DNA of 64,000 nucleotides, taken from the NCBI RefSeq assembly GCF_000732325.1, contig NZ_BBIW01000001.1:682001-746000 (forward strand), written 5' to 3'. The position numbers and the translations under genes were made by a program. Below the pieces are notes generated by a model that saw nothing but the letters and a program-made list of their open reading frames with translations, had not been told where the DNA came from and did not search any database. The DNA comes from Paenibacillus sp. TCA20 (GTDB lineage: Bacteria; Bacillota; Bacilli; Paenibacillales; Paenibacillaceae). Shown one piece after another: positions 53,262-62,258 of this stretch (positions are counted from its first letter, which is position 1; every line of letters starts with the position of its first letter).

Positions 53262-53547
53262 TAGTATAATCCCCCTATCTAGTCATATAGGCAGTCTTCA
53301 TGTGGCTACTTCTAGAAAAAGCATAATTCTGTAGGAATACATTGTTCGAGGTTACTGTGACTAATTAGATATTAGAACGGTTATTAATGTGAATGTTAAC
53401 GGAATGGAGCGGGAAGCTTAAGATGTGTGGCAGGACCGAAAGGTTATAAAAAAGGTCCGATCCCGCCATGGGGAATGATCTGCAAGGTGTGTTAGGAAGC
53501 AACTCTTACTTAACCTGCTCTGGCTGGCAATCGGTCTACACGGGAAT
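53262..53547. other. Intergenic region between peptidase E and HicB-like genes
   Basis: A 286-base gap. It holds imperfect inverted repeats (GGACC around 53435 with GGTCC around 53455, and GGCAGGA/TCCCGCC) that may end the HicB-like gene transcript. No open frame of note. Confidence 0.45.
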
Positions 53548-54096
53548 TTAAACCCCTGCTTCCTTCATGCGCTGGAGAATTCCCACAATGCGTAATCCTT
53601 CTACATCGCTGATCGTAATTCCATACTTCTCTTGAATGCGTGTGATTTTTTTGAGAAGGGCAAATTTAGAGTCACAAAAATCAAACAAGGATGCATCATC
53701 TGAAATGAACATGCCGTAGTATTCCAAGCCAAAGATCTCTTTAAAAAAAATAATGCCTTCCGGCTCCAATTCATTAATCTGGTCTACGCTTGCATATACG
53801 ATGCCCGCCTTGCTTCCCGGTCTAGGAAGTTCTCCACCGCGCGCTAGATAGGCTTCAAAATTTCGTTGCAGATTCGCGCAAGCCTCCTCCTTCGTATCCC
53901 CTTCCCCTCGCATCCAATACCAATTGAGTACTCTGGCTTGCCAAGGATACTTTTTGGAGTAGGAGTCTGACTCAGGTTGAATTTCTTGATTTATAATTTC
54001 AATCGGATAGTCACGAAGAGACCAATTTGACTTAAAGAAGGAAGCCGCCATCTTATATGCTGTTTTCCATGATTCTGTCAGTAATTGTTGTTTCAT
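53548..54096 (-). CDS. Unknown protein with HicB-like segment
   Basis: A 182-residue soluble protein. The middle part (RGEGDTKEEACANLQRNFEAYLARG, then ELPRPGS) follows the HicB antitoxin pattern of a strand, a Glu-Glu-Ala helix and a final LPxP motif. No HicA-like toxin lies next to it and the C-terminal half (residues 115-182) is unrelated to known DNA-binding domains. I do not recognise the full-length family. Confidence 0.6.
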   Translation of the reverse strand: MKQQLLTESWKTAYKMAASFFKSNWSLRDYPIEIINQEIQPESDSYSKKYPWQARVLNWYWMRGEGDTKEEACANLQRNFEAYLARGGELPRPGSKAGIVYASVDQINELEPEGIIFFKEIFGLEYYGMFISDDASLFDFCDSKFALLKKITRIQEKYGITISDVEGLRIVGILQRMKEAGV

Positions 54097-54272
54097 CTTT
54101 CATAACTCCCTCATTTATATGCTTGGGTGATATTATCCTCTATTATAACAAGCTCATACCTAATCTTCGAATGTTTAGGCCTGAAGATGAAGCTTGTATA
54201 GGTATTAGACAAAAAACCATCACATTTAACGAGATATTTAGAACTTTTTAATCATTTCCATTACGGTGTATC

Positions 54273-54395
54273 TTAGTCCGCAATATTAAGCTTCCGTTTG
54301 ATTGCCTCCATATCGGCTTCCATGTCTTTTAATCGGGAACGATTCGATAGCGCAACCAATAAAGTAATAAACAAAATGATGAGAATAATCACCAT
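54273..54395 (-). CDS. Small single-span membrane protein, 40 residues
   Basis: ATG at 54395 follows AAGGGAG. The product opens MVIILIILFITLLVALSNRS, a membrane helix, followed by a charged helical tail (RLKDMEADMEAIKRKL) that could form a short coiled coil. Its start lies 12 bases after the HAD hydrolase stop, so it may be the last gene of that unit. Family unknown. Confidence 0.5.
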   Translation of the reverse strand: MVIILIILFITLLVALSNRSRLKDMEADMEAIKRKLNIAD

Positions 54396-54406
54396 GTTAG
54401 CTCCCT

Positions 54407-55090
54407 TCAAATAAACAAAGAACGCACCTCTAACAAGTTTGAACAAGTATAGTCTGGCTGCACTTCATTTTTTCTCATTTTATTCAATCGATTCAACCAC
54501 ACGGCAGCAATACCTGCATTCTGAGCTCCCTGGATGTCACTCTTTAGCGAATCTCCAATATGGATGACTTCATCAGCGGCCAGACCGCTAAGCGCAAGTG
54601 CCTGATGAAACATTTCGGGCCGAGGCTTATATGCTCTTACGCTTTCGCTCGTTATGATTCCATCCACTTCAATCCCGTGGTAAGACGCAGCCGATTGGAC
54701 GTCATATGTGTCTATATTAGACAGAATATAAGAACGAATCCCTTCTCTTCTCAGGCATTCTAGAAAAGGCACGGTATCCTCATAAAGTACGGGTTTCACC
54801 CAATGTTCGAACTGGGATGTGATCAGATCCTTCGACTTTAGAGGACAAGCATAATGTGTAAGCGTTCTCTCCAAGGACTCAATGCCGATATCCCTTTGCA
54901 GGCGGTATAATTCTCCAAAGCTCTCATCATACATAGCTGAAGCATTTGCCCACCAGAAGCTTCCGATTTCTTTATGCGAGCATTTACGTGCAGCGGTGGT
55001 CCGGATCTGTTCATAAATAACCGGCAAAATGTCGTCATCTTCATGGACCAGAGTTCCGTAAAAATCCAGAAAGAAGGCCTTGATCTTCAT
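54407..55090 (-). CDS. HAD family hydrolase (HAD-IA)
   Basis: A 227-residue phosphatase. FFLDFYGTLVHE is motif I (Asp9 nucleophile; the second acid is replaced by Tyr as in several HAD_2 members), SYILSNID motif II, KPRPEMF motif III and VIHIGDSLKSDIQGAQNAG motif IV. The helical cap between residues 17 and 95 suggests small phosphorylated metabolites. RidA gene lies 34 bases upstream in the same direction. Confidence 0.85.
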   Translation of the reverse strand: MKIKAFFLDFYGTLVHEDDDILPVIYEQIRTTAARKCSHKEIGSFWWANASAMYDESFGELYRLQRDIGIESLERTLTHYACPLKSKDLITSQFEHWVKPVLYEDTVPFLECLRREGIRSYILSNIDTYDVQSAASYHGIEVDGIITSESVRAYKPRPEMFHQALALSGLAADEVIHIGDSLKSDIQGAQNAGIAAVWLNRLNKMRKNEVQPDYTCSNLLEVRSLFI

Positions 55091-55124
55091 TATATCCGCT
55101 CCTATTCAAACAGGTACATAACCC

Positions 55125-55628
55125 CTATTCCTCTTCTACCTGAAAGATCGAATCAACGATAATAGGCAGATTATCACGCACCGAAACGGCTCCAAACACA
55201 GACCTTGCATGAACTCCTTTTTCCCCAAATACGTCAGACATCAAATCGGAGTAACCGTTCAATACCTTGTGATGCTCCTCAAAGCTCGGCTCAGCATTAA
55301 CGAAACCCTGAACTTTAACGACTCTCTTGACTCGATCCAGTGTACCAAGCGCATCCCTCACAACCGCTAGGACCTCAATCGCCGCATCGCGGGCAAAGGT
55401 ATAACCCTCTTCTGTCGTAAAATCACTGCCAAGCTTCCCCTTCGGGCTGCCTGATGGACCTTTACCTGAAACAAACATCAAACCATTGACGATAACAACA
55501 TTCGTATATTGCGCAGCCGGATTACTCGCCGCAGGAAGCTCGATTCCGAGATCTTGTAAACGCTCTTCCGTAGTTTGTAGTTGTGACATATAGACCGCCA
55601 GCCCTTCGATATAAGATAGATGCTTCAT
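55125..55628 (-). CDS. RidA (YjgF/YER057c/UK114) family protein
   Basis: A 167-residue protein; the core family is about 130-150 residues. NVVIVNGLMFVSGKGPSG near 43-60, DRVKRVVKVQGFVNAEPSF and GVHARSVFGAVSVRDNLPIIVDSIF match the RidA fold of the longer YjgH-like type. RidA trimers hydrolyse reactive enamine/imine intermediates; the critical arginine is present in ARSVFG. A later start at 55589 (MSQLQTTEERL) is possible; neither start has a strong ribosome site. Confidence 0.82.
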   Translation of the reverse strand: MKHLSYIEGLAVYMSQLQTTEERLQDLGIELPAASNPAAQYTNVVIVNGLMFVSGKGPSGSPKGKLGSDFTTEEGYTFARDAAIEVLAVVRDALGTLDRVKRVVKVQGFVNAEPSFEEHHKVLNGYSDLMSDVFGEKGVHARSVFGAVSVRDNLPIIVDSIFQVEEE

Positions 55629-55799
55629 TGACTGCTTCTTTCGTTCGATTGGATTCCCATATTATAACTTGATTGAATTAAATCTTCATCCCGTATTTCA
55701 GCTGATACGCCAGTCAACCACCAGCTGAAGCTGCTATTTCTGATACAATGAAAATCAATGTCTATGTATCTTGAGTTATTTAATGAACGGAGGAATATC

Positions 55800-56459
55800 A
55801 TGTCCCATTCCGAAACCAAACCTATAAAAATCGCCAAACCTAAGCTTCCTAAGCAGCTCTCATTGGTTAAGCTTGCAGATTCTACCATTCTGGATCGCGC
55901 TGAATATGGCCAGGCCATGTGTCAGGAGGAAGAGATCATGGATGTCATCGCCGAGAAAGTAACATTTGATCAGATGGTATTCGAGAACATCACCTTTAGC
56001 AGCACCTCTCTTCTGCATGCAGAATTAACAGATGTCGTCTTCAAGAACTGTGATTTATCCAATGTGAACTTCAGCGACTCTGTCCTGCATCGAGTTCAGT
56101 TTACGCATTGCAAAATTATCGGGATTGACCTTACCGCTGCAACTATGCGAAATGTATCTTTTCAAGAATGCGCAGGAGATTATGCAACGTTTCGTTTTGC
56201 CAACATGAAAAACATCTCATTTCAGGAGTGCTCGCTCATCAAGTCGGATTTCTATCATTCCGAATTTGCCGGCATTGAGCTCATCGGCTGTATGATTGAC
56301 GGTACACAGTTCACGGGTGCGAAGCTAAAAGGCATTGATCTTAGCCAAACGGAATTTTATAACCTCGGTGTGACCATGGAGGATTTGCAGGGCTGCATTA
56401 TTGCACCGGCACAGGCACTTCTGTTCTCCAAAATATTTGGTCTCGTCATTAAGGAATAA
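55800..56459 (+). CDS. Pentapeptide-repeat protein
   Basis: A 219-residue protein with a run of A(D/N)LXX-like five-residue repeats from about residue 60 to 200: ENITFSSTSLLHAELTD, FKNCDLSNVNFSDS, MRNVSFQECAG and so on, predicting a right-handed quadrilateral beta helix. Some members protect DNA gyrase from quinolones, but nothing here shows that. AACGGAGG precedes the ATG at 55800. Confidence 0.85.
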   Translation: MSHSETKPIKIAKPKLPKQLSLVKLADSTILDRAEYGQAMCQEEEIMDVIAEKVTFDQMVFENITFSSTSLLHAELTDVVFKNCDLSNVNFSDSVLHRVQFTHCKIIGIDLTAATMRNVSFQECAGDYATFRFANMKNISFQECSLIKSDFYHSEFAGIELIGCMIDGTQFTGAKLKGIDLSQTEFYNLGVTMEDLQGCIIAPAQALLFSKIFGLVIKE

Positions 56460-56568
56460 CTTCACAGAAAAAATAATTTAAACGGTTTTTTATCCCTGTC
56501 AGATATAGATCAATGTTATATTATTACAATCATGGTTTTTCGCGTTTGCAAGAAAAGGAGTTATTCAT

Positions 56569-57801
56569 ATGATAGAAGCTATAGGAAAATACAACACGGC
56601 TAAAATTTTTACAGATACGATCGATGAAACGGCTTATGCTCAAGTCCTTGAGCTGTGTAATCAGAAGGCATTTGAAGGTGTACAGATCCGCATCATGCCA
56701 GATACCCATGCAGGAAAGGGCTGCGTGATCGGCTATACGGCTGAGCTTGGGGGACGTGTCGTTCCGAACCTCATCGGTGTGGATATCGGCTGCGGAATGG
56801 AAGTTACATCTCTCGGACCGATCGATATCAATTTTGAGAAGCTGGATCATTTTATACGTCATCAAGTACCACATGGTCATTCCATTCATCAAAAAATCGC
56901 GCACCCTATTCATAAGCCCGTACTGGAGCAAAAAATTGAGAACATCGCAAACAAAACAGGTACGGTCTATGAGAAGCATCTAAGAAGTGTGGGAAGTCTG
57001 GGTGGAGGCAATCATTTTATTGAAATTAATGAGGATTCGGCAGGTAACAAAATCCTTGTTATTCATTCTGGAAGCCGCAATCTTGGACTTCAAGTCGCCA
57101 AATACCATCAGAAAAAAGCAGAGCTCTATTGTACAGACCGCATGAAAGACCTGACTCTTCAGCAAAACGAGGAGATCGGACTGCTCAAAAAATCTGGCAA
57201 TCTTGATGCGATCCCTGCCGTTATTGAGAAGTATAAAGCACTCATGGAAGTGTACCAGGTTCCAAAACCGCTTATGTACCTCGAAGGGGCTGGGGCTGAC
57301 GAATATTTAGCGGACATGTACGCAGCACAGGAGTTCGCTCTCTTAAACCGCCAAGGGATGTCGAAGGCCATTGCCGAATTCTTGAACTTGGATTACCGTC
57401 AATTGGAGAAATTCACAACCATTCATAACTATATTAATCCAGAGGACAAAATCATTCGCAAAGGCGCGATCTCAGCCAAAGCAGGTGAAAAGGTCATCAT
57501 ACCGATCAATATGCGAGACGGTTCTATTATCGCCATTGGCAAAGGCAATCCTGATTGGAATCATTCCGCCCCCCATGGTGCAGGCCGCCTGATGAGCCGA
57601 TCCAGAGCCAAGGATATTTTGCATATGAACGATTTCAAGGACACCATGCGCGGCGTATGGACCTCATCCGTAAGCACCGCTACGCTGGATGAAGCCCCAA
57701 TGGCCTACAAACCAATCGAAGAAATTCTGGAGAATACGGTAGATGCATTAGAGATTGTAGAGATTATTAAGCCGCTGTACAATTTCAAAGCGAGTAATTA
57801 A
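56569..57801 (+). CDS. rtcB: RtcB-type RNA ligase
   Basis: A 410-residue enzyme that joins RNA 2',3'-cyclic phosphate or 3'-phosphate ends to 5'-OH ends with GTP. Metal ligands are visible: Asp72 and Cys75 (VDIGCGME), His149 (SLGGGNHFIE) and His165 (VIHSGSRNLG). His336 in HSAPHGAGRLMSRSRAK is the site of GMP attachment (His337 in E. coli). The length equals the E. coli enzyme. AAAAGGAG precedes the ATG. It stands alone here, without RtcA, RtcR or archease, so its trigger and substrate in this host are unclear. Confidence 0.92.
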   Translation: MIEAIGKYNTAKIFTDTIDETAYAQVLELCNQKAFEGVQIRIMPDTHAGKGCVIGYTAELGGRVVPNLIGVDIGCGMEVTSLGPIDINFEKLDHFIRHQVPHGHSIHQKIAHPIHKPVLEQKIENIANKTGTVYEKHLRSVGSLGGGNHFIEINEDSAGNKILVIHSGSRNLGLQVAKYHQKKAELYCTDRMKDLTLQQNEEIGLLKKSGNLDAIPAVIEKYKALMEVYQVPKPLMYLEGAGADEYLADMYAAQEFALLNRQGMSKAIAEFLNLDYRQLEKFTTIHNYINPEDKIIRKGAISAKAGEKVIIPINMRDGSIIAIGKGNPDWNHSAPHGAGRLMSRSRAKDILHMNDFKDTMRGVWTSSVSTATLDEAPMAYKPIEEILENTVDALEIVEIIKPLYNFKASN

Positions 57802-57964
57802 TTTGTCATGTAGAACAATAGTACAGCCATTATGCTTCCAGTCTTGAGAGAAACGGTGTACCGATTTTTGAGTAAGATTCGACCCACAAAATAGGAATGC
57901 CTTACTCTCGTGCAAACTTGATTCGAGGTGAGGCGATAAAATTATTGCATTATTTAATTGGTAA

Positions 57965-58561
57965 TTATAGTGATGATGTTTCTTTCAAGTAATTTACTAG
58001 TTCAGTAGAAGGTGTGGCAACCATTTTTCGATATTCATCAGTACGTTTTCCATTCGTATCGTATGATATTTTAACATAAACATTTTTATAAATATTATTT
58101 ATGTTTTTTGATAGCTCTCCTTCTTCTTTTAATACATATCCCCGATATAAACTTAGACCAAGTGGCTTCTCATTTGGTTTAAGTTTATTGTTTTTTACAT
58201 TATCAGGATCACTAATTGTGATTAAATCATAACTTTCTAAGTTATTTATCATTTCTGGTTCAAGAGTGAATGATATTGTGATATTTTCCATTTCTTCTTT
58301 TACATTATTAACTAAGACATCGTAAACGATCATATTAGCATCTTCACCGCTTTTAAAAGTTGAAGTTACCGTCAGATCATAATTTACTGGTTTCGAAGAT
58401 TCAGAAGCTTGATCTCTAATAAAATCATCAAGCTTTTCTAATTCTTCTATCTCATTGTAGCCATTAGAATAAAAGCTTGTGTTAGTATTGGAAGAACATG
58501 CTGTTAACGTAAATATTATTATACATACAAGTAAATAAAATCTCGGATGAAATCTACTCAT
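57965..58561 (-). CDS. Predicted lipoprotein of unknown function
   Basis: A 198-residue lipoprotein. The signal peptide FYLLVCIIIFTLTAC ends in a lipobox Cys, and the mature part starts SSNTNTSFYSNGYNE. It carries beta-rich segments (NYDLTVTSTFKSGEDANMIV, ENITISFTLEPE) and no domain that I recognise. Start set at the second of two adjacent ATGs after GAGGGG. It lies just downstream of another predicted lipoprotein gene, so the two may form a unit. Confidence 0.7.
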   Translation of the reverse strand: MSRFHPRFYLLVCIIIFTLTACSSNTNTSFYSNGYNEIEELEKLDDFIRDQASESSKPVNYDLTVTSTFKSGEDANMIVYDVLVNNVKEEMENITISFTLEPEMINNLESYDLITISDPDNVKNNKLKPNEKPLGLSLYRGYVLKEEGELSKNINNIYKNVYVKISYDTNGKRTDEYRKMVATPSTELVNYLKETSSL

Positions 58562-58652
58562 CATTTTCCCCTCACACAATGTGTAAAACAAGTGATTATG
58601 CTGCTGGCTGTTTTTTATCTGCTTCTTCATTGAAAATATAGCTCTCATAAAG

Positions 58653-58997
58653 CTACTTGAGCGTAAATCCTTTGCCAACAACAGTTTCCTTATCCAAGTC
58701 AACATAGACGACAAGATCACCCGAAGTATTCGTACCGGTATGATTGAAAGTCACAGCATAAACTTGATCATTGCCTACATTACTATACATATAGGAGTCG
58801 TTCTCCTCATTAACTCTTACTTTCTCTACGCTTGAATCCTTCGGGCTAGCAGGTATTAAAGCTTGTTCTTCATGTGTAAGGCTACTGAATGCCACCATTT
58901 CGATCGGTGTCTGTTCATAAGTTGAAATCAAACTGCAGCCTGCTAAAGTTGGTAAGATCATTAATAACAACGAAATAAAAATGTGTTTTTTTATCAT
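58653..58997 (-). CDS. Predicted small lipoprotein
   Basis: A 114-residue lipoprotein with signal peptide MIKKHIFISLLLMILPTLAGC. The mature part includes VVYVDLDKETVVGKGFTLK at the C-terminus. AAAGGAGAG precedes the ATG at 58997. Same strand as, and about 90 bases before, the larger lipoprotein. Function unknown. Confidence 0.7.
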   Translation of the reverse strand: MIKKHIFISLLLMILPTLAGCSLISTYEQTPIEMVAFSSLTHEEQALIPASPKDSSVEKVRVNEENDSYMYSNVGNDQVYAVTFNHTGTNTSGDLVVYVDLDKETVVGKGFTLK

Positions 58998-59048
58998 AAC
59001 ACTCTCCTTTGACTTCCTCAAAAATCGTTCTTCAACCATAGACCCACG

Positions 59049-59588
59049 CTAAATATAGCCTCGTTGATGAAGGAGCTTAAGGTAGGTTGCGTAATTTTCA
59101 TTACCTAGATGGCATTCTTCTTCTCGGAGGCCTCTTAATATGTATAATTCCTGCAGTAGCTGCTGGCTCATCCCCTGAAGTGTAAATCCGGTAATGTATT
59201 GTTTATCTGCACTTTCTATAATAATGCGAAGCAATCTGCCCTGCCTGATCTTTCTCCACAGCCGTTCTGCACCCGTCAAAGAACTCTCATCGGAAGGGAC
59301 CGTTGCATGAATTGCCTGCATTTCTTTTATCATTTCTTGCTCTTGAGAAGTAAAGATGGAGGATAGAATTTGACTGTCGTTCACATGATAGATTTTTACG
59401 ATATGATTGTAATGGATTAGAGGGTCTTTTTTCAGGTCGTATACTTCCAATGGGTTCACAACAACAACACCATATTTACTTTTCAATAGATGATCTGCTT
59501 CCTGAAGAGTATACCGCAGCGGTAAATTGGATGCCATAAAACGCTCGTGCAGCTCGCTGATTTTTATATCCACATTTTCTATATTCAA
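59049..59588 (-). CDS. Unknown protein
   Basis: A 179-residue protein with no domain I know. It is acidic and helical, with an N-terminal segment (ISELHERFMASNLPLRYT), a central strand pair (KYGVVVVNPLEVYDL) and a C-terminal helical region (QQLLQELYILRGLREEECH). Its stop lies 51 bases before the start of the lipoprotein at 58997. No function can be inferred from context. Confidence 0.6.
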   Translation of the reverse strand: MNIENVDIKISELHERFMASNLPLRYTLQEADHLLKSKYGVVVVNPLEVYDLKKDPLIHYNHIVKIYHVNDSQILSSIFTSQEQEMIKEMQAIHATVPSDESSLTGAERLWRKIRQGRLLRIIIESADKQYITGFTLQGMSQQLLQELYILRGLREEECHLGNENYATYLKLLHQRGYI

Positions 59589-59741
59589 GTAAACTCCCCC
59601 TTTGAACTACTTTATTTCCTCAAAGTGTTGATCATAGCAGCTTCAATCCTCAGACTAGAGAGTCACTCACTCGGCAAAAACATCAGAAGTTGTTCAAGCT
59701 CACATACTACCGTATTCATTTAGAAAGCGGAAGATTCCTGG

Positions 59742-60335
59742 TCAGCACTTCAATAGTTCATTGACAGTCTTAGTCCACTGCCCTGTCGAATCTGCCAAAA
59801 TGGTCTCCCATCCCATCTCTCTTGCAGGAAGCAGATTACGCTCTTGATCATCTACAAAATAAATCTCATCACTATGCTCCAGCCTGCCGTGCAAAGCGTT
59901 GTAGATAGCAGCATCCGGTTTACACATGCCAATTTCACTCGAAATGGTACAGGATGTGATGTAAGACATAAGTGGTGCCAATACAGGTGATAACCATTCA
60001 TGTCTATGATTACTTAGAATATGTATGTTTGCTTTTTCAGACCATTTCGCTACCCATTCCGCAGCAGGCAAAAGCCTCAAATGAGTTTGCAGCATTCGCC
60101 TCATGACCTCATCACTTTGATCTACTTCATTCATCTGCCTTCTTATCCAAACGTAGAATTCCGCTTCCGAAATATGCCCAGACCATAATGACTCCCTGAG
60201 CTCTTCTTTAAATTTGCGAACAACACTATTGCCAGAGACTATATCTGATAACGTCAGTTCATTCCAGTAGCTGGGCGACAAATTTGCCGTGATTACCCCT
60301 CCGGCATCAAGCACAAGCTGTGGTTTAGGGTGCAT
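59742..60335 (-). CDS. HAD family hydrolase (YihX-like)
   Basis: A 197-residue protein with motif I LVLDAGGVIT (nucleophile aspartate, second position Gly as in DxGGV proteins), IHILSNHR motif II, SSEIGMCKPD motif III and YFVDDQERNLLPAREMG motif IV. E. coli YihX of this group removes phosphate from glucose 1-phosphate; the exact substrate is unknown here. An ATG 12 bases upstream is too close to the ribosome site GGAAGG, so 60335 is preferred. Confidence 0.82.
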   Translation of the reverse strand: MHPKPQLVLDAGGVITANLSPSYWNELTLSDIVSGNSVVRKFKEELRESLWSGHISEAEFYVWIRRQMNEVDQSDEVMRRMLQTHLRLLPAAEWVAKWSEKANIHILSNHRHEWLSPVLAPLMSYITSCTISSEIGMCKPDAAIYNALHGRLEHSDEIYFVDDQERNLLPAREMGWETILADSTGQWTKTVNELLKC

Positions 60336-60375
60336 TGGGATGACCATCCTTCCGGATATGATTGGTGCTCTCCAA

Positions 60376-60806
60376 TTACTTCGGGATCACCTCAAGCTTA
60401 ACGACATAAGTACCTGTCCCTGCCGGCCATTCCCCATATACCACGATGAAATATGTGCCTGGCTCAGAAGGGGTTCGGATCGTATTATCTTTTACCGGCA
60501 TCGCGCTCCGCTCCGTACTTGTTACTTGTACAACCGAATACTCCGAAGGCTGAATAGAGAAAGAGAGAATCATGTCTGTACTGGGAGCCACTTCATATCC
60601 CTCATATTGGTTGGCTATTTCCGTTGGTTCCGGTGCATCTGCTAACCCACTCGTCCAGACATACGAGCCTTTGTGAAAGAGAAGCTCCTGCTCATCCAAG
60701 CGCCCAATCAGATCCGGAGGCTCCGTTAGAAAGAAGGACCTGGATGTGATGTAATGACGGCAAGGAACAACAACACTCCCACAGTAATAAGCAGCCTCTT
60801 CTTCAT
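60376..60806 (-). pseudogene. Frameshifted secreted protein gene
   Basis: An ATG at 60806 overlaps the stop of the upstream gene (ATGA) and encodes a clear signal peptide MKKRLLITVGVLLFLAVITS, but that frame stops after 26 residues (60726). The mature-like protein continues in another frame (open from about 60803 to 60376) with TEPPDLIGRLDEQELLFHKG and beta-rich segments ending GTYVVKLEVIPK. Losing one base near 60726-60750 would explain the break. The mature part is not recognised. It may be a real frameshift mutation or a sequencing error. Confidence 0.7.
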
Positions 60807-61204
60807 TTTATTTTTACTCTCTCATATTTGGATACAGATTCTATCAAATTCTCAATCGTCCCTACAAATCGTTTGACTTCAGGCAAATGATAGAACGTAC
60901 TGGACTGCTCCGGTTCATAGACATGTTCTGATTCTGAGTATATCCATACTTCCTTTCCTGTACCCAGGGCAATACCCAGCTCAATATGACTTCCCTTGCC
61001 TGCAGGCATCATCATAATGAACACATCGGAACGGATGACTCCTTCCATTTCCGCTTCTCCAATTGCAGCGAGCTCTGCATGCGTAGTGGCTTTCCCATGT
61101 CTGGTCCAATCATAGGTATGTGTATGACCTCTCAAGACAAGCTGTGCAGCAGTGTAATGAACATGCTCCATGTTTCTAAAGCTCGAAGCAATATAGAATC
61201 TCAT
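60803..61204 (-). CDS. Nucleoside 2-deoxyribosyltransferase-like protein
   Basis: A 133-residue Rossmann-like protein. RFYIASSFRNMEHV is the first strand and loop, PAGKGSHIELGIALG contains the conserved glutamate in the position of the catalytic acid, and GKEVWIYSES follows. The family includes nucleoside 2-deoxyribosyltransferases and also proteins that bind NAD-like or nucleoside ligands, so exact chemistry is uncertain. Its stop overlaps the start of the following gene by 4 bases (ATGA). Confidence 0.78.
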   Translation of the reverse strand: MRFYIASSFRNMEHVHYTAAQLVLRGHTHTYDWTRHGKATTHAELAAIGEAEMEGVIRSDVFIMMMPAGKGSHIELGIALGTGKEVWIYSESEHVYEPEQSSTFYHLPEVKRFVGTIENLIESVSKYERVKIK

Positions 61205-61356
61205 AAGTTCCCCCTGATACGTTAATATCTAACCTTTAGATTATATTGAAAATATTGGATTTTCTATTATATTCTACACGATTGTCTACAACTCAAAAAC
61301 CCCCGCATTCACACGCGAGGGCATTCAAGCTGAAGCTTATATTCTAATTCACTATA

Positions 61357-61485
61357 TTATACTTCTACAGCTGTAAAGTTACCAAAATAATAGAGCAAAA
61401 ATGAAGCTAACAATAGAACAGCAACAATAATTCCAACAGTAATCTTCTTCTTGCGTTTGGTTAGGTGTTCTCTATTTCCTGCCAT
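61357..61485 (-). CDS. Small single-span membrane protein, 42 residues
   Basis: ATG at 61485 follows GGGAGAG. A basic N-terminus (REHLTKRKKK) precedes a membrane helix (VGIIVAVLLLASFLLYYF) and a short outer tail. This has the layout of a type II small membrane protein, positive side inside. It stands alone between two genes of its strand. Family unknown. Confidence 0.55.
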   Translation of the reverse strand: MAGNREHLTKRKKKITVGIIVAVLLLASFLLYYFGNFTAVEV

Positions 61486-61576
61486 ATGAAGTCTCTCCCT
61501 TAATTGTTCATCTTGATACATATATAAACGTTTGAAGAGAGTTATAAACGAAGGCAGGACCGAAATTCATTCCATT

Positions 61577-62062
61577 CTACTTTCTTTTTGGTACGGATGC
61601 CGTACTGAAATCCTGATCCTTGAGCATTTTGGCAAGGTACAGCATCTGCCCCAAATGTTCCGAGAAATGCGTCACACAAGCAAACAGAATATCCAGGTTA
61701 CTCCGTTCCTGATCCCGGATGACTTGTGTCTTCATCAAATCTTCTTCACTCATTAGCTCAATGGTCTGTCTAACATCTTGGTACGATTCCTTTGTGATCT
61801 CGATAAGCTCATCTCTTGTACGGTATAACACATCGAATTCGGCGTCTCTGTCTCTCGTTACATCGGATCCCCGAATGCCTCGACGAACGCGTTCATCAAT
61901 ATTGCCGCTGATATGCACAACCAAGTTGGCAATGCTGTTGGATGCTTCATTGTAGCGATAGTTCACCTCATCATCATTCAACTGATGAAGCACATGCAAG
62001 GTTCTTTTGTCGAGATCATCGAGCTTTGTACATAGCAGTTCTTTAAACAAATGAATATCCAT
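61577..62062 (-). CDS. DinB superfamily protein (DUF1572-like)
   Basis: A 161-residue four-helix-bundle protein. The metal-binding histidines fit LVVHISGNIDERVRRG near residue 47 and FACVTHFSEHLGQMLYLAKML near the C-terminus. VRRGIRGSDVTRDRDAEF is typical of the DUF1572 subgroup. The start at 62062 has AGGAAAGG 9 bases upstream. Second DinB-fold gene in the window; not close in sequence to the one at 5952. Confidence 0.8.
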   Translation of the reverse strand: MDIHLFKELLCTKLDDLDKRTLHVLHQLNDDEVNYRYNEASNSIANLVVHISGNIDERVRRGIRGSDVTRDRDAEFDVLYRTRDELIEITKESYQDVRQTIELMSEEDLMKTQVIRDQERSNLDILFACVTHFSEHLGQMLYLAKMLKDQDFSTASVPKRK

Positions 62063-62258
62063 TTGGATCATCCTTTCCTGCTCATCGGTGAATTCTACAA
62101 GAGATAATAGCTACTCTTCCTGTTGCGATCTGTTCCCAAGCTGATTATATTTATCATAATTACAGAAAACAACGTCATTTCCCTCTATTTGATATATAAT
62201 TTCTTTTAGCAATAACATAGCTGCAGAAACAAGATATATCAGGAAAGGAGAGCTTGCT

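Noticed and set aside
55800..56459. Pentapeptide protein as a Qnr-type quinolone-resistance factor
   Set aside because: Repeat fold alone does not indicate gyrase protection; no specific Qnr features were recognised.
56569..57801. RtcB as part of an RNA-repair operon
   Set aside because: No RtcA, RtcR, archease or toxin RNase gene lies beside it; it appears to stand alone.
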